DNA from: Anaeroplasmataceae bacterium
Lineage (GTDB): Bacteria; Bacillota_I; Bacilli_A; Acholeplasmatales; JAEDCM01
Reading direction: 5' to 3'
Assembly: GCA_016294165.1 (NCBI GenBank)
Contig: JAEDCM010000015.1
Span: 1-39,494, forward strand
DNA: 39,494 nucleotides
This document shows, piece after piece, positions 23,304 through 32,900 of the stretch. The position numbers were made by a program, and so were the translations under genes. The notes below the pieces were generated by a model. The model worked only from the letters and a program-made list of their open reading frames with translations, did no database searches and was not told the origin of the DNA. Position 1 is the first letter of the stretch. Every line of letters begins with the position of its first letter.

Positions 23304-24686
23304 ATGAAAATGTGGGCAGGTAGATTTAAAAAGGAACTTGATAAAGAGGTAAATGATTTTAATTCATCGATTAGAGTTGACTGCAAAATGTATAAGCATG
23401 ATATCTTAGGATCAATGGCTCATGCTTTTATGCTAGGCAATCAAAATATCATCTCTAAGGATGATTCTAATAAAATCATTGCCGGTCTTGAAGAAATTCT
23501 AAATGATTTAGAAGCTGGAAATTTAGAATTTGATATGGAAGCCGAAGATATTCATATGTTTGTTGAGGCAGAATTGACAAGTCGCATTGGAGAAGTAGGA
23601 AAGAAATTACATACTGCTCGTAGTCGTAACGATCAAGTTGCCCTTGATGTACGTATGTATCTAAAAGATGAGATTTTAGAAATCAAAAGATTATCAATTA
23701 ATTTAGCTAAGGATATTCTAGATCTAGCTAGCAATCATAAGGAAACAATTATGCCAGGCTATACTCATTTACAAAGAGCTCAGCCAATTACCTTTGCTCA
23801 TCATTTATTGGCATATGTTAATATGCTATATCGTGATATTACAAGATTAGATGATACCTATAAGCGTATGAATTATATGCCACTTGGTAGTGCAGCGTTA
23901 GCTGGTACTACTTATAATATTGATCGTAAATTAGTAAGTGATAAATTAGGATTTACCGATGTAACCTTAAATAGTATTGATGGTGTAAGTGATCGTGATT
24001 TCTGTGTTGAATTAGCAAACACGATTTCCATTTTGATGATGCACTTATCAAGATTCAGTGAAGAAATCATTATGTGGTGCTCATGGGAGTTTAAATTTAT
24101 TGATTTGGATGATGCATATTCAACTGGATCATCAATTATGCCACAAAAGAAGAATCCGGATATTGCGGAGCTAGTAAGAGGCAAAACTGGTCGTTGCTAT
24201 GGAAATTTAATTACCTTACTTACTATGCTTAAAGGATTACCTCTAGCCTATAACAAGGATATGCAAGAGGATAAAGAAGCTATTTTTGATAGTGTTGAAA
24301 CGGTTAAACAATGCTTATCAATCTTTAGACCAATGATTAATACGATCACTGTTCATGAGGATAATATGTATAAAGCAGCTTTAAAAGGGTTTATCAATGC
24401 CACAGATGCGGCTGACTATTTAGTTAAAAATGGTTTAGCCTTCCGCGAAGCATATAAAATTGTCGGAAGCCTTGTTGCATATTGCATTGATCATAATCAT
24501 ACCCTAGAGGATTTACCATTAGAAGTATATAAAGAGTATTCACCTAAGTTTAATGAAGATGTTTATGAAGCAATCAATTTAAAAACATGCGTCATGAATC
24601 GCTTAAGCTTTGGTGGAGCTTCATTAGCAAGCGTAAATGAGCAAATTGATCGATTATCTTCTCTTTTATTAGAGTTATCTTTATAG
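23304..24686 (+). CDS. argH: Argininosuccinate lyase
   Basis: This 460-residue member of the fumarase/aspartase superfamily cleaves argininosuccinate to arginine and fumarate. The superfamily signature GSSIMPQKKNPD starts at residue 275, with the catalytic serine in the flexible loop. HTARSRNDQVALD and GYTHLQRAQPITFAHH (catalytic histidine) are intact. Length and start are typical, with AGGAGA before the ATG. The gene follows argG after 54 bases and precedes argC by nine, so it is part of the same operon. Confidence 0.97.
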   Translation: MKMWAGRFKKELDKEVNDFNSSIRVDCKMYKHDILGSMAHAFMLGNQNIISKDDSNKIIAGLEEILNDLEAGNLEFDMEAEDIHMFVEAELTSRIGEVGKKLHTARSRNDQVALDVRMYLKDEILEIKRLSINLAKDILDLASNHKETIMPGYTHLQRAQPITFAHHLLAYVNMLYRDITRLDDTYKRMNYMPLGSAALAGTTYNIDRKLVSDKLGFTDVTLNSIDGVSDRDFCVELANTISILMMHLSRFSEEIIMWCSWEFKFIDLDDAYSTGSSIMPQKKNPDIAELVRGKTGRCYGNLITLLTMLKGLPLAYNKDMQEDKEAIFDSVETVKQCLSIFRPMINTITVHEDNMYKAALKGFINATDAADYLVKNGLAFREAYKIVGSLVAYCIDHNHTLEDLPLEVYKEYSPKFNEDVYEAINLKTCVMNRLSFGGASLASVNEQIDRLSSLLLELSL

Positions 24687-24695
24687 GAGGAATAT

Positions 24696-25640
24696 ATGTT
24701 TAAGGTATTTATCGACGGAAAAGAAGGAACTACCGGTCTAAGAATTTATGAAAGATTTGTAGACCGTGACGATATTGAAATATTGACAATTGATGAAGAA
24801 TTAAGAAAAGATCCTAAAGAAAGAGCAAAGAAGATTAATGAAAGTGACATTACTTTCTTATGCTTACCGGATCAAGCGGCCATTGAAGCTGTTAGCCTAG
24901 TTAACAACAATAAAACAAGAATTATTGATGCTTCAACAGCCCATCGAACATTAGAATCTTGGGCTTATGGATTTCCTGAATTAGGTGAAGAGTTTTATAA
25001 TAAGATTAAGAACTCTAATCGTGTGGCTGTTCCTGGATGCTATGCAAGTGGATTTATGAGTATTATTTATCCATTAGTGAAAATGGAGATTATTGATAAA
25101 GCATATCCTGTTACTTGCAATGCCATTAGCGGATATTCAGGTGCTGGAAAAAAAGCTATCGCAACCTATGAGGATTTTGATCGAGACATCAAATACGATG
25201 CCCCAAGGTTATATGCTATGAGTCAAAATCATAAGCATTTAAAGGAAATGCAAGCAATCCCTGGGTTATTAAATAAACCAATGTTTAACCCATATGTATG
25301 TGATTATTATTCAGGAATGCTTGTGACAATTCCGCTATATACTAATTTAATGAAGAAAAAAATGTCACCTAGTGAGTTAAGAGATGCGCTAGCCAAATAT
25401 TATGAAAATAAACGATTTGTGCGAGTTATGCCTTATGTTGAAACGGGGACTTCTGATGGATTCTTATCGGCAAACCACCTACAAGGTCTAGATTATTTAG
25501 AAATATATGTAAGTGGAAACGAGGAAAGAATCAATATAACAGCTGCCTTAGATAATCTTGGAAAGGGTGCTAGTGGAGCAGCAATTGAGTGCATGAATAT
25601 CATGCTTGGAATTGATGAAGAAAAAGGATTAAACCTTTAA
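24696..25640 (+). CDS. argC: N-acetyl-gamma-glutamyl-phosphate reductase, short (type 2) form
   Basis: This 314-residue NADPH-dependent enzyme reduces N-acetylglutamyl phosphate to the semialdehyde. The length, the N-terminus FKVFIDGKEGTTGLRIYERF and the block DASTAHRTLESWAYGFPEL point to the shorter type-2 ArgC. The nucleophilic cysteine is C115 in VAVPGCYASGF. AGGAGG precedes the ATG, nine bases after argH. The neighbouring argJ and argB supply the preceding steps. Confidence 0.95.
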   Translation: MFKVFIDGKEGTTGLRIYERFVDRDDIEILTIDEELRKDPKERAKKINESDITFLCLPDQAAIEAVSLVNNNKTRIIDASTAHRTLESWAYGFPELGEEFYNKIKNSNRVAVPGCYASGFMSIIYPLVKMEIIDKAYPVTCNAISGYSGAGKKAIATYEDFDRDIKYDAPRLYAMSQNHKHLKEMQAIPGLLNKPMFNPYVCDYYSGMLVTIPLYTNLMKKKMSPSELRDALAKYYENKRFVRVMPYVETGTSDGFLSANHLQGLDYLEIYVSGNEERINITAALDNLGKGASGAAIECMNIMLGIDEEKGLNL

Positions 25641-25656
25641 GGAAAGGAAAGTATAT

Positions 25657-26868
25657 ATGAAAATTATTGATGGTGGAGTTTGTGCACCTCTAGGATTTTA
25701 TGCTAGTGGAATTCACTGTGGAATTAGAAAAAATAAGGAAAAAAAGGATTTAGCATTAATCTATACAAATACCTTATCGGCTGCCGCAAGTGTTTATACT
25801 CTTAATTTAGTAAAGGGTGCGCCAATTTATGTTACAAAAGAAAATCTAAAAAATGGATACGCTCAAGCCATTATTTGTAATAGTGGAAATGCCAATACCT
25901 GTAATGCTAATGGTATTGATATAGCTAATGAGACATGTGAACTAGTCGCAAAGGAACTAGGAATTAAAAAGGAAGATGTCATTGTTGCTTCAACAGGAGT
26001 AATTGGTCAACCATTAGATATAACACCAATTAAAAATGGTATTCCTAGCCTTGTAAAGGCCTTAGGACACCATAGTCATGATGCCAATCAAGCCATTATG
26101 ACAACTGATTTAGTGGAAAAAGAAATTGCTGTAAGCTTTAAGCTTGGTGGTGTTGAATGCCGTATCGGCGGTATTGCTAAGGGATCTGGAATGATTCATC
26201 CTAATATGGCCACAATGTTAGTATTTATCACAACTGATGCTAATATCAGTCCTGAAATGCTAAATAAAGCCTTAAAGAGTGATTGTGATAATACCTTTAA
26301 TATGATCAGTGTTGATGGGGATACATCAACTAATGATATGGTAAGCATTCTTGCTAATGGTTTAGCAAATAATGAAAAAATTGTATCAGAAAATGAAGAT
26401 TTTGATACATTTATGAAAGCATTGAATTTAGTAACATCAACATTATGTAAAAAGATTGCGGCTGATGGTGAAGGAGCTACAAAACTATTAGAGTGTAATG
26501 TATATAATGCTAATAGTGAAAAAAATGCCAAAATTGTTGCTAAGAGCGTTATCACATCTAGCCTATTTAAAGCGGCTATGTTTGGTGCAGATGCTAACTG
26601 GGGTCGTGTATTATGTGCGATTGGTTATTCAAAGGCTGATGTTGATGTTTTAAAAATTGATGTTGATTTTGAATCAGTTAAAGGAAAAATTGAAGTTTGT
26701 AAAAATGGATCAGGTGTTGATTTTAGTGAAGAATTAGCTAAAGAAATTCTACTTGAAAAAGAGGTTAAAATTAACATTAACTTAAATGATGGAAATAATA
26801 ACGCAACCGCATGGGGATGCGATTTAACATATGATTATGTAAAAATTAATGGAGATTATAGAAGCTAG
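25657..26868 (+). CDS. argJ: Glutamate N-acetyltransferase ArgJ
   Basis: This 403-residue enzyme moves the acetyl group from N-acetylornithine to glutamate, closing the acetyl cycle. It is made as a precursor that cuts itself before the nucleophilic threonine, here T186 in KGSGMIHPNMATML, giving two chains. GNANTCNANG and the C-terminal GRVLCAIGYS-type block are intact. Whether it can also use acetyl-CoA (bifunctional form) cannot be read from sequence, but no separate argA or argE is nearby. A GGAAAGGAAAG tract lies before the ATG. Confidence 0.96.
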   Translation: MKIIDGGVCAPLGFYASGIHCGIRKNKEKKDLALIYTNTLSAAASVYTLNLVKGAPIYVTKENLKNGYAQAIICNSGNANTCNANGIDIANETCELVAKELGIKKEDVIVASTGVIGQPLDITPIKNGIPSLVKALGHHSHDANQAIMTTDLVEKEIAVSFKLGGVECRIGGIAKGSGMIHPNMATMLVFITTDANISPEMLNKALKSDCDNTFNMISVDGDTSTNDMVSILANGLANNEKIVSENEDFDTFMKALNLVTSTLCKKIAADGEGATKLLECNVYNANSEKNAKIVAKSVITSSLFKAAMFGADANWGRVLCAIGYSKADVDVLKIDVDFESVKGKIEVCKNGSGVDFSEELAKEILLEKEVKININLNDGNNNATAWGCDLTYDYVKINGDYRS

Positions 26869-26879
26869 GAGGGTATTTT

Positions 26880-27737
26880 ATGAATATCACAAACGAAGTA
26901 AGAGCAGAAATATTAAATCAAGCATTGCCATATATTCAAAAATATTACAATAAAATTATTGTTGTTAAATATGGTGGAAATGCCATGCTGAATAAAGAAT
27001 TAAAAGAAGCTGTAATGAGTGATATTATTTTATTATCATTAATCGGTATTAAGGTAGTATTAGTTCATGGTGGTGGTCCAGAAATTTCAGATATGTTAAA
27101 GAAAATCAATCATCAAAGTCAATTTGTGGATGGATTGCGCGTTACAGATCGTACAACAATGGACGTTGTGGAAATGGTTTTAGGTGGAAAACTAAACAAA
27201 GGCTTAGTTAACCTAATCAATCAAAAGGGTGGAAGAGCAATTGGACTATGTGGATGCGATGGTAAAATGATTAAAGCAAGCATGCTTGATGAGAAATATG
27301 GATATGTTGGTAAGATTGATAGTATTAATACCGATATAATCAATGATGCTTTGAATAATGGATATATTCCGGTTATTTCAACTATCGGATGTGATGAACA
27401 AGGAAATACCTATAATATCAATGCTGATACCGCTGCTAGCCGTATCGCTGGAGCTTTAAAAGCGGAAAGCTTAATTTCTATGACAGATATTCGTGGATTA
27501 TTAAAGGATAAAAATGATCCTGAAACATTAATACCATTAGTTTACGTTTCAGATATTCGTGAGCTTATCAATGATGGTATTATTCAAGGTGGAATGATTC
27601 CGAAGGTTGATTGCTGTGTTGACGCAATCAGACGTGGAGTTAAAAAAGCCTTTATTATTGATGGAAGAGTTCCTCATTCAATCTTAATTGAGGTTTTAAG
27701 CGATGAAGGTGTTGGAACGATGTTTATTTCGAGGTGA
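26880..27737 (+). CDS. argB: Acetylglutamate kinase
   Basis: This 285-residue amino-acid kinase phosphorylates N-acetylglutamate. The N-terminal lysine-glycine motif VVKYGGNAM (K30) and VLVHGGGPEIS are intact, as are INADTAASRIAGAL and the ATP-binding GGMIPKVDCCVDAI. The extra N-terminal helix (about residues 1-24) is the type found in arginine-inhibited, hexameric forms, so feedback inhibition by arginine is likely. AGGAGGG precedes the ATG. Its stop overlaps the ribosome site and start cluster of argD. Confidence 0.96.
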   Translation: MNITNEVRAEILNQALPYIQKYYNKIIVVKYGGNAMLNKELKEAVMSDIILLSLIGIKVVLVHGGGPEISDMLKKINHQSQFVDGLRVTDRTTMDVVEMVLGGKLNKGLVNLINQKGGRAIGLCGCDGKMIKASMLDEKYGYVGKIDSINTDIINDALNNGYIPVISTIGCDEQGNTYNINADTAASRIAGALKAESLISMTDIRGLLKDKNDPETLIPLVYVSDIRELINDGIIQGGMIPKVDCCVDAIRRGVKKAFIIDGRVPHSILIEVLSDEGVGTMFISR

Positions 27738-27742
27738 TGATG

Positions 27743-28912
27743 ATGAATTTTAATGATATTAAGGATATGGACAATGAGTATATCGCTAATACTTATGCAA
27801 GATTTGATATAGCCATTAAAAATGGTAGAGGATCTACCTTATATGATTATGATGGGAAAAAATACATTGACTTCTCAACAGGTATTGCGGTAAATAGCTT
27901 TGGTGTGTGTGATACATTATGGGAAAATGCAGTTATTGAACAGGCAACCAAATTAAACCATGTATCTAATCTATATTATTCATTACCACAAGCAAAATTA
28001 GCTAAGATGCTTTGTGAAAGAACAAATATGAAAAAAGTATTTTTTGCAAATAGTGGTGCTGAGGCTAATGAATGTGCAATTAAAACAGCAAGAAAGTATT
28101 CAAGTGATAAATATGGAAAAGATCGCTATGAAATTATCACTTTAAAAAATAGTTTTCATGGAAGAACAATTGCGACATTAGCTGCCACAGGTCAAGATGT
28201 TTTTCATCAAAATTTCGGACCTTTTCCTTTAGGATTTAAGTATGTTACTGCTAATAGTATTGAAGAAATGAAGGAAGCCATGACTGATAAGGTTTGTGCA
28301 GTTATCATGGAAATGGTTCAAGGTGAAGGAGGAGTAATGCCTCTTGATAAAAAATTTGTGGAAGAAACCTATAAAATGGCTTTAGAAAAAGATATTTTAG
28401 TTATTATTGATGAGGTTCAAACTGGAAATGGACGTTCTGGTAGCTTATATGCTTATATGCAATATGGAATTAATCCTGATATTGTCACAACAGCTAAGGG
28501 CTTAGCTGGTGGTCTTCCTTTTGGGGCAATTTTATTTGGTGAAAAAACCAAGGGTGTATTAAGTTTTGGTGATCATGGATCAACATTTGGTGGTAATCCT
28601 ATTTGTGCTAATGCAGCTATCTCCATTCTTTCAAGAATAGATGACAAGCTATTAGAAGAGGTTAAGGAAAAATCTAAATTAATCTTTGATTACATGAGTG
28701 GATGTAAAAATGTTCTTTCAGTTGATGGTTTAGGTTTAATGATCGGAATTAAAACGACAAAGAATGCAAAGGATATTGTTAAAGAATGTTTAAATAAAGG
28801 ATTGATTGTTCTTACGGCTAAGGATAAGATTCGTTTATTACCAGCTTTAAACATCTCATACATCGATTTACAAAATGGACTTCAAATATTAAGGGAGGTA
28901 ATTGAAGGATGA
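27743..28912 (+). CDS. argD: Acetylornithine aminotransferase
   Basis: This class-III pyridoxal-phosphate aminotransferase (389 residues from this start) converts N-acetylglutamate semialdehyde to N-acetylornithine. The cofactor lysine is K252 in TTAKGLAGGLPFGA; FANSGAEANECAIKTAR and FHGRTIATLAATGQ are family blocks. Three ATG codons follow one another (27737, 27740, 27743), preceded by a GTG that overlaps the ribosome site. I chose the last ATG because GAGGTG (27731-27736) is then six bases away. The gene overlaps argB's end region and its stop overlaps argF (ATGA). Confidence 0.94.
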   Translation: MNFNDIKDMDNEYIANTYARFDIAIKNGRGSTLYDYDGKKYIDFSTGIAVNSFGVCDTLWENAVIEQATKLNHVSNLYYSLPQAKLAKMLCERTNMKKVFFANSGAEANECAIKTARKYSSDKYGKDRYEIITLKNSFHGRTIATLAATGQDVFHQNFGPFPLGFKYVTANSIEEMKEAMTDKVCAVIMEMVQGEGGVMPLDKKFVEETYKMALEKDILVIIDEVQTGNGRSGSLYAYMQYGINPDIVTTAKGLAGGLPFGAILFGEKTKGVLSFGDHGSTFGGNPICANAAISILSRIDDKLLEEVKEKSKLIFDYMSGCKNVLSVDGLGLMIGIKTTKNAKDIVKECLNKGLIVLTAKDKIRLLPALNISYIDLQNGLQILREVIEG

Positions 28913-29820
28913 AACATTTATTAAAATTATTAGATTTATCAGATAAAGAGATCTTAGATATCTTAAATTTAGCAGACCAATTAAAATATGAAAAGAAAAA
29001 TAATATTGATCATCAGTATCTTAAAGGTAAAACTTTAGGAATGATTTTTCAAAAATCATCTACAAGAACTCGTGTATCATTTGAGGTCGGAATGTATCAA
29101 TTAGGTGGTAGTGCATTATTCTTAAGCCCAAGAGATTTACAAATCGGTAGAGGTGAACCAATTGAGGATACAGCTAGAGTTTTATCAAGATATCTTGATG
29201 GTATTATGATTAGAACCTTTGAACAAAAGGAAGTTGAAGATTTAGCTCAATATGGTAGTATTCCAATTATCAATGGATTGACGGATTTTGCTCATCCATG
29301 TCAGGTTTTAGCTGACCTTATGACCATTAGAGAAATCAAGGGTGGTTTTAAAGGATTAAAGTTATGCTTCATCGGTGATGGAAACAATATGGCTAACTCA
29401 TTAATCGTTGGATGTTTAAAGGTTGGAATGAAGGTTAGTATTGCTTGCCCTGAGGCATATTGTGTTTGTGATGAAATTTTGGAATTTGCTAAGGATTATC
29501 CAGGATTTGAAATGACTACAGATGTTTTAAAAGCTGCTCAAGGTGCGGATGTTATCTATACTGATGTTTGGGCATCAATGGGACAAGAGAGCGAAGCCTT
29601 AGAAAGGATGAAGCATTTTAAAGGTTACCAAGTAAATGATGAGGTAATGGCAGTAGCCAATAAAGGAGCAATGGTTCTACATTGCTTACCTGCTCATAGA
29701 GAAGAAGAGATTACGGCTAAAGTATTTGAAGAGCATGCTTCAGAAATTTTTGAAGAAGCCGAAAATAGATTACATGCTCAAAAGGCTGTATTAGTTAAGT
29801 TATTAAAAGGGGAAAAATAA
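28909..29820 (+). CDS. argF: Ornithine carbamoyltransferase
   Basis: This 303-residue enzyme makes citrulline from ornithine and carbamoyl phosphate. The carbamoyl-phosphate loop STRTR is at residues 51-55, HPCQ at 129-132, and the ornithine-type signature HCLPAHR at 258-264, which separates it from aspartate carbamoyltransferase. The position at the end of a full arginine biosynthesis operon argues for the anabolic form. GGGAGG lies upstream; the ATG overlaps the argD stop by four bases. A hairpin terminator follows, before carB. Confidence 0.96.
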   Translation: MKHLLKLLDLSDKEILDILNLADQLKYEKKNNIDHQYLKGKTLGMIFQKSSTRTRVSFEVGMYQLGGSALFLSPRDLQIGRGEPIEDTARVLSRYLDGIMIRTFEQKEVEDLAQYGSIPIINGLTDFAHPCQVLADLMTIREIKGGFKGLKLCFIGDGNNMANSLIVGCLKVGMKVSIACPEAYCVCDEILEFAKDYPGFEMTTDVLKAAQGADVIYTDVWASMGQESEALERMKHFKGYQVNDEVMAVANKGAMVLHCLPAHREEEITAKVFEEHASEIFEEAENRLHAQKAVLVKLLKGEK

Positions 29821-29838
29821 GTACAAATAATTATGATT

Positions 29839-29897
29839 TCAAAATGATTGTTAAAATATAACTTTAAATAGTAGTTTTACGATCATTTTGATTTTAT
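29839..29897 (+). terminator. Probable terminator of the arg operon
   Basis: TCAAAATGAT (29839-29848) pairs with ATCATTTTGA (29882-29891), and the pairing continues inward through TG/CG and TAAAA/TTTTA with one bulge, giving about 17 pairs around an 18-base loop. TTTTAT follows. The loop is large and the U tract is short, so an attenuator for carB is also possible. Confidence 0.55.
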
Positions 29898-29922
29898 AAT
29901 TAGCTGATTTTGAAATTTTATT

Positions 29923-29951
29923 TTGCTGGAAAAATAATAAAAGAATATAAT
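29923..29951 (+). promoter_or_regulatory. Promoter for carB-dapF
   Basis: TTGCTG (29923-29928) and TATAAT (29946-29951) are spaced by 17 bases, about 42 bases before the ATG. This suggests that the fusion gene can be expressed separately from the arg operon. Confidence 0.7.
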
Positions 29952-29993
29952 TTTTAAAAAATTATCAAGGTTTATAAATTTAGGAGAGAAAAA

Positions 29994-32900
29994 ATGCCAA
30001 AGAATAAAGACATAAAAAAAGTATTAGTAATTGGATCAGGACCAATTGTAATTGGACAAGCTGCGGAATTTGATTATTCAGGTACTCAGGCTTGCCGTAT
30101 ATTAAAAAAAGAGGGTATTGAAATCGTATTAGTGAATTCTAATCCTGCGACAATTATGACTGATCGTGCTATGGCTGATCATATATATTTAGAACCACTT
30201 ACCTTAGATACACTAAAAAGAATTATTGCTAAGGAACGTCCAGATTGCTTATTATCTAATATTGGGGGACAAACGGGATTAACCTTGGGTATGAAACTAT
30301 ATGAATCTGGTTTTCTAGATAAAATGAATGTTAAAATGATTGGATCTAATTTTGGGGCAATCATGAAATCTGAGGACCGTGATTTATTTAAGCAAACAAT
30401 GGCAGAAATCAATCAACCAGTTATTGAATCAGATATTGCGACTAATATTGAGGATGCTAAAGAAGTAGCGTTAAGAATTGGATTTCCCGTTATCATTCGT
30501 CCAGCCTTCACTTTAGGGGGAGAAGGTGGAGGAATCGCAAGAAATATGGAAGAGTTTATTACTATTGCTTCTAATGGAATCTTGCTTTCACCAATCGATC
30601 AAATTTTAGTTGAAAAATATATTGCTGGCTATAAAGAGATTGAATTTGAGGTTATTCGTGATCGCTTAGGTAAGGTCATTACCATTTGTTCAATGGAAAA
30701 TGTGGATCCAGTTGGTGTTCATACTGGTGATAGTATTGTAGTAGCACCAGCTTTAACTTTAAATGATCATGATTATAAAATGTTAAATGATGCCGCTGTA
30801 AAAATCATTACTGCTTTAGGAATTGAAGGTGGATGCAATGTTCAATTTGCTCTATCACCTACATCTAGTGAATATGCAGTTATTGAGGTTAACCCTCGTG
30901 TAAGTCGTTCATCAGCTCTAGCAAGTAAAGCAACTGGTTATCCAATTGCGAAGATTACAACAAGAATTGCTTTAGGATATACCTTAGATGAAATATTGCC
31001 TGATTTCACAACAATGACTGCGGATAATTTTGATCCAGCTGTTGATTATATAGTTTGTAAAATGCCAAAATGGCCATTTGATAAATTCTCATATGCTTCA
31101 AGAGAATTAGGCACAAAAATGAAGGCAACTGGAGAAGTAATGTCAATTGGAACATCCTTTGAAATGGCTTTATTAAAGGCTATTCGTGGGGCAGAGATCA
31201 ATTTAGATTATCTAGAAAATTCTAAATTAGTTACTAATGATCTTATTAGTGATTTAGCTATTGTTGATGATTTAAGGTTATTTAGAATTTATAAAGCTAT
31301 TAAAGAAAATATCAGTTTAGATCAGATTCATGATATTACAAAGATTACAAAATACTTCTTAGAAAAAATTAAAAATATCGTCGATTATGAATTTAAAATC
31401 AAAGATAACATGAATGATGAATTATACCTTGAAGGAAAAATGTTAGGATTCCCAGATGAGGTTATTAAACGTTATTCAAATAAAGATATCACTCCTATAG
31501 CAGCATCATACAAGATGGTTGATACTGGTAAGGGTAAAAAAACAACAACATCTCCTTATTTTTATTCAACGTACGGATGTAATAATGAAGCATTAAATTT
31601 TATTGATAATAAGAAGGAAAAGGTTATTGTTTTAGGCTCTGGTCCAATTAGAATTGGACAAGGAATTGAATTTGATTATTCATCAGTTCATTGTACTGAA
31701 ACTTTAAAGAAAATGGGTTATGAAGTAATTATTATAAATAATAATCCAGAAACTGTTTCAACTGATTTTGATACCGCTGATCGTTTATATTTTGAACCAC
31801 TTACAAAGGAAGATGTATTAAATATTATTCGTCAAGAGAACCCAATTGGGGTTGTAGTAGCCTTTGGTGGACAAACTGCTATTAAGCTTACGGAATATTT
31901 AGATAGCCTAGGTATTCGTATTTTAGGAACAAGTGCTCAAAGTATTGATATCGCAGAAGATCGTTCAAAATTTTTGGATTTATTGGAATCTTTAAATATT
32001 GAATGTCCAAGAGGATTAAGTGTTTTAACCTTAGATGATGCTTTAAAAGCCGCAAATAGTCTTGAATATCCAGTTTTAGTTCGTCCTTCATATGTTATTG
32101 GTGGTCAAAATATGATTATCGCATATAACGATGATGATGTAACGGAATATATGAATAAAATATTATCACAAAAAATTGAAAATCCCGTTTTAGTTGATAA
32201 GTATTTACAAGGAACAGAGGTTGAGGTTGATGCTATTTGTGATGGCAAGGATGTTTTAATACCATCGGTAATGGAACACATTGAACGTGCAGGTGTTCAC
32301 TCTGGTGATTCAATTACTGTTTATCCACCACAAAATATTAATGACAAGCTTTTGAATAAAATTTATGATTATACAAGAAAACTAGCCTTAGGATTAAACA
32401 CCAGAGGTTTAATTAATATTCAATATGTAATCCATAATAATGAGGTCTATGTAATTGAAGTTAACCCTCGTGCTAGTAGAACTATTCCATATATTTCTAA
32501 GGTTACTGGTATCCCAATGGTTGATATTGCTTGTCATGTAATGCTTGGTGAATCTTTAGAATCTTTGTCAAAAATTTATAAAACAGGTGATATTCCACCA
32601 TATGTAGCGGTTAAGGTTCCGGTATTTTCATTTGAAAAAATCAATGATGCCAATGCTTTACTAGGCCCAGAAATGAAGTCAACAGGTGAGGTTTTAGGTA
32701 TTGGTCATAATCTTGCGGAAGCATTATTTAAGGGCTTAGTATCCGCAGGATTTAATATTAATCCGCGAAAACAAAATAAGGGTGTATTTATTTCTGTATG
32801 TCAAAAGGATCGCCTTGAAATTGTTTCAACAGCTAAATTATTCAATGATTTAGGAATTACAATTTACGCGACACCAAAGACAAAGAAAGCAATTGAAGGA

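Noticed and set aside
29839..29897. A fourth copy of the RNA element before carB
   Set aside because: The hairpin is long and paired, but neither AAAGAT nor TGAGTATA occurs in its interior.
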